64,000 nt of DNA from Bacteroidota bacterium (GTDB lineage: Bacteria; Bacteroidota; Bacteroidia; Bacteroidales; P3): contig JAFNAR010000009.1 in assembly GCA_017860255.1 (NCBI GenBank), forward strand, positions 1 through 64,000, written 5' to 3'. The notes under the pieces were generated by a model. That model worked only from the letters and a program-made list of their open reading frames with translations, had not been told where the DNA came from and made no database searches. Made by a program: the position numbers and the translations under genes. Shown one piece after another: positions 8,181 to 17,162 of the stretch (its first letter is position 1; the number at the start of each line of letters is the position of its first letter).

Positions 8181-8203
8181 TTTAAAGTAATTTTTATGAT
8201 TAT

Positions 8204-8698
8204 TTATTGCTTAAGATTACGTCGTTTTAAAGAGTCTTTTTTTAGTGAATCTCTTAACATTGCATTTCTAACGTGATCTATTTTAGAATACTTTATATCT
8301 TCATCTGTTAAAATATCATTTGTATCAACTCCCACCATATAATCAATTTTCCAAATATTTTTTTCTTTTTTCAAAATCCAGTCAACATAAGTAATATTGT
8401 TTAATGTATCTATAGTCTTAACATAAACATTAGCACTATCTTTAGAAATAGATGTATTAATAATATTAAATGTGTCTATTTTAATAATATCATTTCCTAT
8501 TGACTGAATAATCTCAACATACTTTTCCCCATTTTTAGTTGAAAGTATTCTCATATTTTTAAAATCTCTACTATTAAAATATGAATAATAATCTACTACT
8601 ACCTTGTTTATTTTTTCATTTTCATCCTCTTTAGAACAAGAAATAAAGAAAGGAGTAAATAGAATTAAAACTAATAAATATTTGATAATGCTCTTCAT
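8204..8698 (-). CDS. Lipoprotein of unknown function (NTF2-like fold possible)
   Basis: A leader ending in FISC is followed by SKEDENEK, indicating a lipoprotein. The body (VVVDYYSYFNSRDFKNM... then YVDWILKKEKNIWKIDYMVG) has the layout of small NTF2-like/DUF4878 domains, but this is a shape-level impression only. The tail is rich in D, S, K and L. I start it at ATG 8698; a TTG two codons upstream is the alternative. A TAAATTTG -7 box lies at 8727-8734. It probably heads the transcript into the EEP gene and nth. Confidence 0.7.
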   Translation of the reverse strand: MKSIIKYLLVLILFTPFFISCSKEDENEKINKVVVDYYSYFNSRDFKNMRILSTKNGEKYVEIIQSIGNDIIKIDTFNIINTSISKDSANVYVKTIDTLNNITYVDWILKKEKNIWKIDYMVGVDTNDILTDEDIKYSKIDHVRNAMLRDSLKKDSLKRRNLKQ

Positions 8699-8726
8699 TT
8701 GCAATTAATAAGTATTATTTGTTTTG

Positions 8727-8734
8727 CAAATTTA
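8727..8734 (-). promoter_or_regulatory. -7 box TAAATTTG for the lipoprotein-EEP-nth transcript
   Basis: Reads TAAATTTG on the minus strand, 29 nt upstream of the ATG at 8698. Confidence 0.5.
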
Positions 8735-8746
8735 ATATTTATTTTG

Positions 8747-11700
8747 TTATATCCATTTAACTAATGGAAAATCCATTCTATTTGGCATCAATGGATGAGT
8801 TGGATATATCCTTATTGAATAATCATAAACACCTGCAGAGAATGGCATAACATTAACTTCAAAACTAATTTTATTATGAGAATAATTTGTTGCTTTCATA
8901 GGTACAATTCTATAATAATCTTCAATCAAATCATTTTCTTTTTTTGCAATTATTATTTCTACTCCTAAATGCTCTGGATTAATATCATTAATATGTAAAG
9001 TAAGTTTAGCAGAAAAAATATCTTCCATCTTAAGTTTATAATTTTCGGAATCAGGAATTATTAATTCAGTAACTTCTATCTTATTCCATTGTCTTCGCAT
9101 CCTATGTTTCCAAGCAGCGTAATCCCTAGCTTTTTTAGCATTATTGTCAATCATCAAATGATATCTTTCAATTAGTTTATTATAGAATTTGTTATAATAA
9201 TCATCCAATTGACGCTTCATTGTAAAGTGAGGAGCAATTTTAGCAATTGTATTTTTCATTATTTCAACCCAATCATTGCTTACTCCATCCGATGTTTGAT
9301 TATAATATGCAGGAATTATCTTATCTTCAAATGTTTCATATATTATTTCAGCATCGTAGGCATTTTGATATTCATCAAGTTCATAAAGTTTTTCTTCAGA
9401 TAAAGCCCAACCAGCACCTTCCTTATATCCTTCAGCCCACCAACCATCTAAAACAGAAAAATTAACTACTCCATTCATAACAGCTTTCTCACCAGAGGTA
9501 CCAGAAGCTTCCAAAGGTCGTGTTGGAGTATTAAGCCAAACATCAACTCCTCTAACCAAATATTTGGCAACATACATATCATAGTTTTCTATGAAAATGA
9601 TTTTACCAATAAATTGTGGTATTTTAGAAACCTCTATGATATGCTTAATAAAATCTTGTCCTGCTTTATCTGCGGGATGAGCCTTTCCTGCAAAAATAAA
9701 TTGTACAGGTTTATTCTCATCATTTACTAATTTATCCAACCTTTCTAAGTTAGTAAACAAAAGGTGTGCTCTTTTGTATGTTGCAAAACGTCTTGCAAAA
9801 CCAATAGTTAGAGCCTTAGGATTGAATCTATCTTTAATTTGAATAAATAGCTTAGGATCTTCAGCACGTTGAACAAGTTCTTTACTCAATCTTTTCAACA
9901 TAAAATCAACTAAATCTTTTTTTGTTGATTGATGCAAGTCCCAAATTCTTTTATTCTCAACATCATAAATTCTCTCCCAATACTTAGGATTTGACTGGTC
10001 TTTAATATATTCTCGTGTAAAGACTTCATCGTAAAACTTACTCCATTTCCTATCTACCCAAGTTGGTTGATGAACACCATTTGTTATATAATCAATATGC
10101 AATTCCCTTGGGAAATAACCTTTGAATAAGTCAGCAAACATTTCTCTACTAACTCTTCCATGAATTTTACTTACACCATTAACTTCTTGAGAAAAGTTTA
10201 TAGCCAAAATACTCATAGAAAATTTTTCATCCTTATCTATATTATTAACTCTTCCTAAACCAATAAACTCTTCCCAAGATAAACCAATACATTCTGGATA
10301 ATGGGAAAGGTATACTCTAATCAATTCTTCACTAAAAGCATCATGTCCTGCGGGAACAGGGGTATGAGTAGTAAAAAGTGTTGAACTTCTAACAAGTTCT
10401 CTTGCTTGAGCATAAGATATTTTTTGATTAGAAATATAATCTCTAAGTCTTTCTAAAGAATTAAAAGCAGAATGTCCTTCGTTAGAATGGAAAATTACAG
10501 GTTCAAGTTCTAATTCTTTTAGCATTCTTACTCCTCCAATACCTAAGAGAATTTCTTGTTTTAATCTATTTTCCCAATTTCCTCCATAAAGTTGATGAGT
10601 AATTGTTCTATCTTCAGGTTGATTATCTTCAATATCTGTATCCAATAAATAAAGAGGTACTCTTCCTACGTCACATCTCCATATCTTAGCATGAACTTCT
10701 CTACCTGGAAGATTAATAATTACTTTCTTCCATTTACCATTTTTATTTTTTACAGGTTGAATTGGTAGATGAGAAAATTTTTGAGGAGATAACTGTGAAA
10801 TTTGATCTCCATTTTTAGTAATTTTTTGAGAAAAATATCCATAGCGATATAATAAACCAATACCTACAATATTTTTGTTACAATCAGAAGCTTCTTTTAG
10901 ATAATCTCCAGCAAGCATTCCTAAACCTCCTGAAAATATTTTCAATGTGTCATGAATGCCGAATTCCATTGAAAAATATGCTATTAAATCACCTTCTTTT
11001 TTATTTCCTTCTTCAATATAGTTATCAAATTCAGCAACAACTTCATCTAATTTTGAAAGAAAATCATTATCGTTAAGAAGTCTATTTATATCTCCCTTTG
11101 TCAAACTTTCAATTAAATGAATAGGACTTCTATCTAAAGCTTCAAATTTTTCAGAATTAATCATGTAAAAAATATCTCTCGCCAAAGGATTCCATGACCA
11201 CCATAAATTTTGACTAAGTTTTTCTAATCCTGATAATCTTTCTGGAAGAGATTGAGAAACTAATACTTTCTTCCAAATAGGTTTTTCTCCCCAAGAAGCA
11301 GAAACGGGTACTTTTTGATTAATAGGTTGTTTATGTATATATTGTTCTATTCTTTTTTCGCTCTTATCAAGAGCTAACTCGTATGCTTGATAATAATATT
11401 TAATCAAATTTTGCCAAAGAGTTGATTTAGAAATTTCAAAAGCCTTTTCTCTTAATTTTTCAATTTCTTCATCATTTAACTGCAAGGTATGTTCAATCCT
11501 TGATACAATTTCTTTAACAGTTTGTTCATTATCTCCATCACTTCTACTAACAACGCCAAGAGCTCCATTTAGTTCTAAAACATTATTTTGAATCCAAAGT
11601 CCAAAACCTGCAAGATTTGTTGTTATGGAAGGAATATGAAAAGCCATAGATTCCATTGGAGTATATCCCCATGGCTCATAATATGAAGGGAAAATAGAAA

Positions 11701-12973
11701 CGTCAAAACCTATTAAGAAATCAAAATAATTTAAGTTCACAATTCCATCATTTCCATCCAAATATGAAGGGATAAACATTATCTTAACATTATCTTCAGG
11801 AGAATTATTAAGTTTATTTTCTTTAATTGCTCTAAGAATAGGATCATTTTCAGGATCAAAAAGGTGATGAGTTAGATATTGATTTGAGGAAGGTTGATTA
11901 AAAGTATTATTTTCTATCTTATCTAAAAGAGATTTATAAATATCAACATTATGTGCAGGAACAGCTATAACAGCTATAATTTGACGTGAAAGTTTTTTAT
12001 CGTTCAACTCTCCCATTGCATTAATAAAAACGTCTATTCCCTTATTTTTAAATTCGTACCTACCACTATTTATAATTAAAAGAGCATCCTTATCAATTTT
12101 TTGATTTATTAAAGCTTCAGTAATTTTTATTACCCTATCTCTTGCAAATTGCCTTTTTGTTTTAAACTCATCTTCATTTGGAACAAAAGTAGGTTCAAAT
12201 CCATTTGGAGTAACAAAATCAACTTCTTTACCAAAGAAATGTTTACATTCATTATTTGTTAATTCACTAACAGTTGTAAAACTATCAGCATTTTCTGCAG
12301 ATATTTTTTCTAATGAAAACTTAGCTCTAACATTAAATTCATTTGCAACCTGATTTGCATCATAATGTTTAAGTTCAGAATAAAGAGGAAGATTATTGCC
12401 TGCAATACTTCTGCCAAGAACAGTTGCATGAGTTGTGAAAACAGTAGCAATTTGAGGACAAGCTTTCTTTAAATACAAAATACCTGAACCAGTCATCCAT
12501 TCATGCCATTGTGTTAAAATTTTATCTTGAGAACAAAGATAAAATTCATAGTAACTCTCAATAACTTTTGCAGCTGCATAACCAAACAAAAAAGGCTCAA
12601 CATAATCCCATCCTCCAGTTATGCTATCAAGACCATAATCTTTCCAAAACTCTTCAAATATCTTATCTTTCTGGGAAAAAAAATTAGTAAAATTAACTAA
12701 AATAACTAATGGTTCTCCTTGAATTTTCCATCTGCCTATTCTAATTCTTAAGCCCTTAGATTCTGTATATGCTTTCCAACTTCTTAAAATATAGTTATCT
12801 TCTTGAAATTCTACTATATTTTCATTGTTTCTTACAATATCTGGACCAATTAACATATAGTTATCTTGGTGCTTTTCAACTAAAGTCTTAGACTTAGTTG
12901 AAATAACAGTATGAATTCCACCAACCTTATTGCATACTTCCCAACTTGTTTCAAAAATAAAATCAGGCTGCAT
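8747..12973 (-). CDS. Glycogen synthase-like / alpha-glucan phosphorylase fusion
   Basis: One 1408-residue polypeptide joins two glycogen enzymes. Residues 1 to about 545 match eukaryotic-type glycogen synthase (GT3/GT-B; start ETSWEVCNKVGGIH, later SYYEPWGYTPMESMAF with the donor-binding glutamate). From about residue 573 a DUF3417 lead-in (LSGLEKLSQNLWWSWNP) begins a GT35 phosphorylase of the short bacterial AgpA/GlgP subfamily. The PLP-lysine motif is EASGTSGEKAVMNG (Lys near residue 1162). The last 120 residues form a beta-rich extension of unknown role. The first half would extend alpha-1,4-glucan and the second release glucose-1-phosphate. Separate genes are the more familiar arrangement. 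No frameshift or internal stop is seen. Confidence 0.87.
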   Translation of the reverse strand: MQPDFIFETSWEVCNKVGGIHTVISTKSKTLVEKHQDNYMLIGPDIVRNNENIVEFQEDNYILRSWKAYTESKGLRIRIGRWKIQGEPLVILVNFTNFFSQKDKIFEEFWKDYGLDSITGGWDYVEPFLFGYAAAKVIESYYEFYLCSQDKILTQWHEWMTGSGILYLKKACPQIATVFTTHATVLGRSIAGNNLPLYSELKHYDANQVANEFNVRAKFSLEKISAENADSFTTVSELTNNECKHFFGKEVDFVTPNGFEPTFVPNEDEFKTKRQFARDRVIKITEALINQKIDKDALLIINSGRYEFKNKGIDVFINAMGELNDKKLSRQIIAVIAVPAHNVDIYKSLLDKIENNTFNQPSSNQYLTHHLFDPENDPILRAIKENKLNNSPEDNVKIMFIPSYLDGNDGIVNLNYFDFLIGFDVSIFPSYYEPWGYTPMESMAFHIPSITTNLAGFGLWIQNNVLELNGALGVVSRSDGDNEQTVKEIVSRIEHTLQLNDEEIEKLREKAFEISKSTLWQNLIKYYYQAYELALDKSEKRIEQYIHKQPINQKVPVSASWGEKPIWKKVLVSQSLPERLSGLEKLSQNLWWSWNPLARDIFYMINSEKFEALDRSPIHLIESLTKGDINRLLNDNDFLSKLDEVVAEFDNYIEEGNKKEGDLIAYFSMEFGIHDTLKIFSGGLGMLAGDYLKEASDCNKNIVGIGLLYRYGYFSQKITKNGDQISQLSPQKFSHLPIQPVKNKNGKWKKVIINLPGREVHAKIWRCDVGRVPLYLLDTDIEDNQPEDRTITHQLYGGNWENRLKQEILLGIGGVRMLKELELEPVIFHSNEGHSAFNSLERLRDYISNQKISYAQARELVRSSTLFTTHTPVPAGHDAFSEELIRVYLSHYPECIGLSWEEFIGLGRVNNIDKDEKFSMSILAINFSQEVNGVSKIHGRVSREMFADLFKGYFPRELHIDYITNGVHQPTWVDRKWSKFYDEVFTREYIKDQSNPKYWERIYDVENKRIWDLHQSTKKDLVDFMLKRLSKELVQRAEDPKLFIQIKDRFNPKALTIGFARRFATYKRAHLLFTNLERLDKLVNDENKPVQFIFAGKAHPADKAGQDFIKHIIEVSKIPQFIGKIIFIENYDMYVAKYLVRGVDVWLNTPTRPLEASGTSGEKAVMNGVVNFSVLDGWWAEGYKEGAGWALSEEKLYELDEYQNAYDAEIIYETFEDKIIPAYYNQTSDGVSNDWVEIMKNTIAKIAPHFTMKRQLDDYYNKFYNKLIERYHLMIDNNAKKARDYAAWKHRMRRQWNKIEVTELIIPDSENYKLKMEDIFSAKLTLHINDINPEHLGVEIIIAKKENDLIEDYYRIVPMKATNYSHNKISFEVNVMPFSAGVYDYSIRIYPTHPLMPNRMDFPLVKWI

Positions 12974-12984
12974 ATACTTATGTA

Positions 12985-13938
12985 TTATAATGTCTTTATT
13001 AATTTATCTGTATTACTCAAAGCAGTTGAATATTCTTCTTTTAACTTTGAAAAAATATCCTTAACACTCAAAACATCTTTTATAATTGAACTCACTTGTC
13101 CAATTTCCAATTCTCCTTCTTCCAAATTACCTTCAAAAATTCCTTTTTTTGATTTTCCAACTCCTATTATCTCCAATAACTCTTCCTTAGTTGCTCCTCT
13201 ATCTTCAGCTTCTTTTATCTTATCATAGAAACCTCCTTTTAAAAGTCTTGTTGGAGAAAGTTTTCTTAGCAATAGTTGAGTATCTCCTTCTTTTGAATTA
13301 ATTATTGCATTTTTGAAATTTATATGAGCAGATGATTCATTACTTGAAGCAAATAAAGACCCTATTTGTACTCCTTCAGCTCCAAGAACCATCATTGCAA
13401 GAATTTGCTCACCAGTAGCAATTCCTCCTGCTGCAATAATTGGAATATCAATAATCTTCTTTAGTTGATTAATCAAAACTAATGTTGTAGTTTCTTCTTT
13501 TCCATTATGTCCTCCAGCTTCAAAACCTTCACCTACTATTGCATCAACTCCAGCTTCTTGAGCTTTTAATGCGAACTTTTCATTAGCAACAACATGAACA
13601 ACTTTTATTCCATTGTCTTTTAATTTTTGAGTATAAGTTGAAGGATTTCCTGCAGAAGTAAAAACAACAGGCACTTTTTCTTTAATAACAATTTCAATGT
13701 GAGAAGAAGATTTTGGATTCATTAAAGGAATATTTACTCCAAAAGTATTGTTAGTAGCTTTTTTACATTTGTTTATATGATCAAGTAGAACTTCCTCATT
13801 CATTGATCCTGCACCAATTAACCCAAGTCCCCCTTCATTACTAACAGAAGAAGCCAATTCCCAACCACTACACCAAACCATACCGCCAGATATAATTGGA
13901 GTTTTGATATTTAATATCTCACAAATTCTATTATTCAT
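12985..13938 (-). CDS. FabK-like enoyl-ACP reductase / nitronate monooxygenase family protein
   Basis: A TIM-barrel FMN flavoprotein of the 2-nitropropane dioxygenase/FabK family. Evidence is the opening RICEILNIKTPIISGGMVW, GEGFEAGGHNGKEETTTL (catalytic-histidine region), PIIAAGGIATGEQILAMMVLGAEGVQIG (phosphate-binding glycines) and SPTRLLKGGFYDKI. FabK reduces enoyl-ACP in fatty acid synthesis; related enzymes oxidise nitronates. The sequence alone does not decide, though the opening favours the FabK-like Bacteroidota group. An in-frame GTG at 13950 overlaps the -7 box TATCTTTG, so ATG 13938 is the start, giving a very short leader. Confidence 0.8.
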   Translation of the reverse strand: MNNRICEILNIKTPIISGGMVWCSGWELASSVSNEGGLGLIGAGSMNEEVLLDHINKCKKATNNTFGVNIPLMNPKSSSHIEIVIKEKVPVVFTSAGNPSTYTQKLKDNGIKVVHVVANEKFALKAQEAGVDAIVGEGFEAGGHNGKEETTTLVLINQLKKIIDIPIIAAGGIATGEQILAMMVLGAEGVQIGSLFASSNESSAHINFKNAIINSKEGDTQLLLRKLSPTRLLKGGFYDKIKEAEDRGATKEELLEIIGVGKSKKGIFEGNLEEGELEIGQVSSIIKDVLSVKDIFSKLKEEYSTALSNTDKLIKTL

Positions 13939-13949
13939 TTTTTTTGCCA

Positions 13950-13957
13950 CAAAGATA
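13950..13957 (-). promoter_or_regulatory. -7 box TATCTTTG for the FabK-like gene
   Basis: Minus-strand TATCTTTG ends 12 nt before the ATG at 13938, implying a leader of only a few nucleotides. It excludes the upstream GTG as the start codon. Confidence 0.65.
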
Positions 13958-13965
13958 AGAGAAAA

Positions 13966-13996
13966 TTTGTAATTTCAAATATTATTAGTAATTTTG
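13966..13996 (+). promoter_or_regulatory. Promoter TTTG-N19-TAATTTTG for the OMP-rsmE-DUF4159 operon
   Basis: TTTG (13966-13969) and TAATTTTG (13989-13996) are separated by 19 bp, the canonical Bacteroidota spacing, 43 nt upstream of ATG 14040. It is divergent from, and close to, the promoter of the FabK-like gene. Confidence 0.7.
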
Positions 13997-14039
13997 GCAC
14001 TTAAAATTAACATTAAATTAAAATCAAACTTTAAGTGTT

Positions 14040-14777
14040 ATGAAAAGAGCAATTACTTTCTTTATTCTAAGTCTTCTTGCTGTTAGTGTTTATTCTCAAG
14101 GTTGGAGAAGTGGTAAATATAAAACAACCCCTCCAGAATATTTAGTTATGTTAAATGCTGATACAAAACTAATGATGGGAGTTAATTCAGAATTAAACCC
14201 ATGGGCTTACGGTTTTACAGCGGGTTATCAATATATGACTGGCAAAAAGAAAGGATATATTACTTCTTCTCATGGATTTGGAGGATATTTGGGATTAATT
14301 CATTTTGTTAATTCTAAAACAGATGTTCTTCCAGTAGGAAGTCCTAATAATATTACTTTCTATGAATATAACAATTTCAGTTATGTTCCAATGATGCTAT
14401 CATATAATTATAATATAATTCGCAAAAAGAGTATTTATTTTGTTGGAGCAGACCTTGGAGTTCAAATGATGATAAAAGAAAGAGATTATAAAGATGAAAT
14501 AATTTCATATTACGACGGAGAAAATAAAATCAATATTACACGTTTTCTTCCAAGTGCAAAAGCATATATTGGATATATGTATCAAATAAGTACTGACTTC
14601 CGTTTAAGAGCACAAGTTGGTGCTGACTACATTATGGGATACACCTTTGATTCAAAAACTCCTTTTCTTTATAGAGATGATCAAGGAAACACACTTTATG
14701 GGGAATTAGTTGGGAAGAAAAAGACTCAAGGATTAATAAACATTTCTGCATCAATAGGAGTTGTTTATAGTTTGTAA
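14040..14777 (+). CDS. Outer-membrane beta-barrel-like protein
   Basis: A 245-residue protein with an N-terminal signal peptide (cleavage near YSQ, residue 19-20) and a body of alternating polar/aromatic strands, with glycine turns and many Tyr/Phe residues (FTAGYQYMTGKKKGYI, KAYIGYMYQISTDFRLRAQVGADY), ending in VVYSL as expected for a small outer-membrane barrel. The specific function is unknown. It is followed immediately by rsmE (stop at 14777, next ATG at 14778), so the three genes to 16129 form one operon. Confidence 0.72.
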   Translation: MKRAITFFILSLLAVSVYSQGWRSGKYKTTPPEYLVMLNADTKLMMGVNSELNPWAYGFTAGYQYMTGKKKGYITSSHGFGGYLGLIHFVNSKTDVLPVGSPNNITFYEYNNFSYVPMMLSYNYNIIRKKSIYFVGADLGVQMMIKERDYKDEIISYYDGENKINITRFLPSAKAYIGYMYQISTDFRLRAQVGADYIMGYTFDSKTPFLYRDDQGNTLYGELVGKKKTQGLINISASIGVVYSL

Positions 14778-15482
14778 ATGCATTTATTTTATTCTCCATC
14801 AATAAACCCTTCTCAAATATATTCTCTTGATAAGGAAGAGTCTTTACATTGTGTTAAAGTTCTTCGCTTAAAAGAAAAGGATATTATTTATATCACTGAT
14901 GGGAAGGGCAATCTTCATAAAACAGAAATTATTGAAGCCTCTCCTCGCTCATGTAGTGTTAGAGTAGTTGAAACTCAAGAAGAATTTGAAAAAAGAGATT
15001 ATTATTTACATATTGCCATAGCTCCAACCAAAAACACTTCACGTTTAGAATGGTTTTTAGAGAAAGCCACTGAAATAGGTATTGATGAAATAACACCTAT
15101 AATTTGCGAAAATTCCGAAAGAAGTATAATTAAATTGGAAAGATTGGAAAAGATAATTGTTTCTGCAATGAAACAATCATTAAAAGCTTACATGCCAACA
15201 ATCAACGCTCCTACTACTTTTTTAGAACTTCTTTCTAAAGCAGATCAAACAAATAAATTCTTAGCAACATGCAATGAAGAAGGGAGAAAACTTATTAAAG
15301 AAGTTTATAAACCAAAAGAATCTGTCTTTATTGCCATTGGACCTGAAGGAGACTTCTCTAAAAAAGAAATTGAAGTAGCAACAAATAATAATTTTCAGAA
15401 AATAACCTTTGGAAAGGAACGTTTAAGAACTGAAACAGCTGGAGTTTATGCCGCTACAAGCATACATTTACTTAATCAATGA
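14778..15482 (+). CDS. rsmE: 16S rRNA m3U1498 methyltransferase
   Basis: A SPOUT-class S-adenosylmethionine methyltransferase that methylates N3 of U1498 in 16S rRNA. At 234 residues the length is normal. It has an N-terminal PUA-like RNA-binding region (1-70) and the trefoil-knot domain with IAIAPTKNTSRLEWFLEKATEIGI, IIAIGPEGD-type motif AIGPEGDFSKKEIEVA and FGKERLRTETAGVYAATS near the end. The ATG directly follows the previous stop, and its own TGA overlaps the next ATG (ATGA at 15479-15482). Confidence 0.95.
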   Translation: MHLFYSPSINPSQIYSLDKEESLHCVKVLRLKEKDIIYITDGKGNLHKTEIIEASPRSCSVRVVETQEEFEKRDYYLHIAIAPTKNTSRLEWFLEKATEIGIDEITPIICENSERSIIKLERLEKIIVSAMKQSLKAYMPTINAPTTFLELLSKADQTNKFLATCNEEGRKLIKEVYKPKESVFIAIGPEGDFSKKEIEVATNNNFQKITFGKERLRTETAGVYAATSIHLLNQ

Positions 15483-16129
15483 AAAAGTCAAGCTTAATAA
15501 TATTATTCCTTACTCTAAGCCTATTCACATTAGCTCAAAAGAATACTATTGCCCTACTTAAATACAGCGGTGGAGGAGATTGGTATGCAAATCCAACCTC
15601 ACTAACTAATTTAATTAACTTCTCTAATAAAGAGTTAAACACCACTTTATCCTCAAACTATGCAACAATAGAAGTTGGAAGTTCTGAAATATTTCTTTAT
15701 CCTTTTGTACATCTAACAGGACACGGAAATGTTGTTTTCTCTGAACAAGAAATTGCTAACTTAAGGAACTATTTAATTGCTGGAGGATTTCTACATATTG
15801 ACGATAATTATGGATTAAGAAAATTCATTGAGCCACAAATGAAAAAAGTATTTCCAGAACTTGATTTTATTGAAGTGCCTTTCAATCATCCAATTTATAA
15901 TCAGAAATTCTCTTTCCCAAATGGATTACCTAAAATACACGAACACGATAATAAAGCACCAAAAGGATATGGACTGTTTTGGGAAGGAAGATTAGTTTGT
16001 TTCTTTTCCTATGAATCCGATTTAGGAGATGGTTGGGAAGATGAAGATGTTCACAACGACTCACAACAAATCCGCCTTAAAGCCCTACAAATGGGAGCCA
16101 ATCTAATACAATACTGCTTTATGCAGTAA
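15479..16129 (+). CDS. DUF4159 domain secreted protein
   Basis: A 216-residue protein with a signal peptide (about 1-19, LAQ) followed by a DUF4159 domain: ALLKYSGGGDWYANPTSL near the start, HLTGHGNVVFSEQEIANLRNYLIAGGFLHIDDNYG in the middle, and a C-terminal GDGWEDEDVHND. The family is widespread in Bacteroidota and has a class-I glutamine-amidotransferase-like fold by reputation; its biochemical role is not established. It is translationally coupled to rsmE by a 4-base overlap. Confidence 0.85.
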   Translation: MKKSSLIILFLTLSLFTLAQKNTIALLKYSGGGDWYANPTSLTNLINFSNKELNTTLSSNYATIEVGSSEIFLYPFVHLTGHGNVVFSEQEIANLRNYLIAGGFLHIDDNYGLRKFIEPQMKKVFPELDFIEVPFNHPIYNQKFSFPNGLPKIHEHDNKAPKGYGLFWEGRLVCFFSYESDLGDGWEDEDVHNDSQQIRLKALQMGANLIQYCFMQ

Positions 16130-16154
16130 TATATTTATTTTGAACAAATAAAAA

Positions 16155-16173
16155 AGGCGTATTAAATACGCCT
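16155..16173 (-). terminator. Terminator of the AraC-family gene
   Basis: A 9-bp stem (AGGCGTATT with AATACGCCT) is followed by T6 on the minus strand, 20 nt past the stop of the regulator gene. It may also serve the convergent DUF4159 operon. Confidence 0.8.
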
Positions 16174-16192
16174 CTGCAATAATAAACAACTT

Positions 16193-17053
16193 TTATTTGA
16201 TTGGAATATAAAGCAATGTTTCGTATTCTTCTTCTTTTCTTACACCTGGATCGTTTATATAACTTTCAAAACTTGGAGCTTCTCTTAATTGATATGGACT
16301 GTTTGGCAACCATTTACTAAAGATTGCATCGTAAATTAGTGGAAGTTTATTATATGCTCCTTTATGGAAAAAGACAGCATACTTCCCTCCTTCTATTGTT
16401 TTAAAACCAATCTCTCCTTCTGGTTTTACTTCTTTTTCAACAGTTATGCAAGCATCGTAACGACATTTTGCTGCTTCTGTAACGGAAGGATCATCGTGTC
16501 CAATTCCTAAAAATTCATTCTTTTGTCCAAAAAGATTGTTTCTTCCAACAAAACTGCATACTCTATCCCACACTCCATTATAATGTTCATTTCCATACTC
16601 TCCTATTATTTGTATGTAAACAGCTTTAGAATCGGGACGTTCTACAATTTGTGGTTCTTGAAGATTGTATTCTTCCTTTGAAATGTTTCTGTTCATAATT
16701 ACTATATTTTTATTTGTTCGGTATTCAGAGGGTGAAATATTATAGAATTGTTTAAATGCTTTTGAAAGAGATGAAGGCATATCATAACCTATTTTATAAG
16801 CAATATCTTGAATAGATAAATCAGTGCTTCTAAGTAATGATGCTGCTTTATGAACTCTTCTTCGAGTAATATAAACTCCTATTGGTTCTTTTAGAAAAGA
16901 GCGAACAATTCTATGAAGATGATAAGGAGAGAAAGAAGAAATTTCTGCTAAGGTTGCAAGTTTAATTTCTTTATCTAAATTTTTATCAATGTAATCAACA
17001 ACAAGGTTTACTCTTCTAATATAGTCTTGTTGAGTTGCTTCGTTATTAGTCAT
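16193..17053 (-). CDS. AraC-family regulator with GyrI-like effector domain
   Basis: Residues 10-110 are an AraC/XylS double helix-turn-helix (KLATLAEISSFSPYHLHRIVRSF; then DIAYKIGYDMPSSLSKAFKQFYNISPSEYR). Residues 130-286 are a GyrI-like/SOUL-type small-molecule binding domain (IVERPDSKAVYIQIIGEYG, CRYDACITVEKE, ETLLYIPIK). The Rob/MarA-with-GyrI layout usually senses hydrophobic or cationic compounds. A stand-alone relative of the effector domain lies at 59813-60313. The start is ATG 17053, with a minus-strand TATCTTTG box at 17085-17092. Confidence 0.93.
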   Translation of the reverse strand: MTNNEATQQDYIRRVNLVVDYIDKNLDKEIKLATLAEISSFSPYHLHRIVRSFLKEPIGVYITRRRVHKAASLLRSTDLSIQDIAYKIGYDMPSSLSKAFKQFYNISPSEYRTNKNIVIMNRNISKEEYNLQEPQIVERPDSKAVYIQIIGEYGNEHYNGVWDRVCSFVGRNNLFGQKNEFLGIGHDDPSVTEAAKCRYDACITVEKEVKPEGEIGFKTIEGGKYAVFFHKGAYNKLPLIYDAIFSKWLPNSPYQLREAPSFESYINDPGVRKEEEYETLLYIPIK

Positions 17054-17084
17054 AGTTTTGTATCTTTATTTTCTTTTTCAGTTG

Positions 17085-17092
17085 CAAAGATA
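17085..17092 (-). promoter_or_regulatory. -7 box TATCTTTG for the AraC-family gene
   Basis: Minus-strand TATCTTTGCAAC, 32 nt ahead of ATG 17053, matches TAnnTTTG. Confidence 0.6.
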
Positions 17093-17162
17093 CAATCATA
17101 AATCCCAAAGACACTTTCCCTATATTGCTAAATTGAATTTCATTCAGAAAAGAACAACCGTT

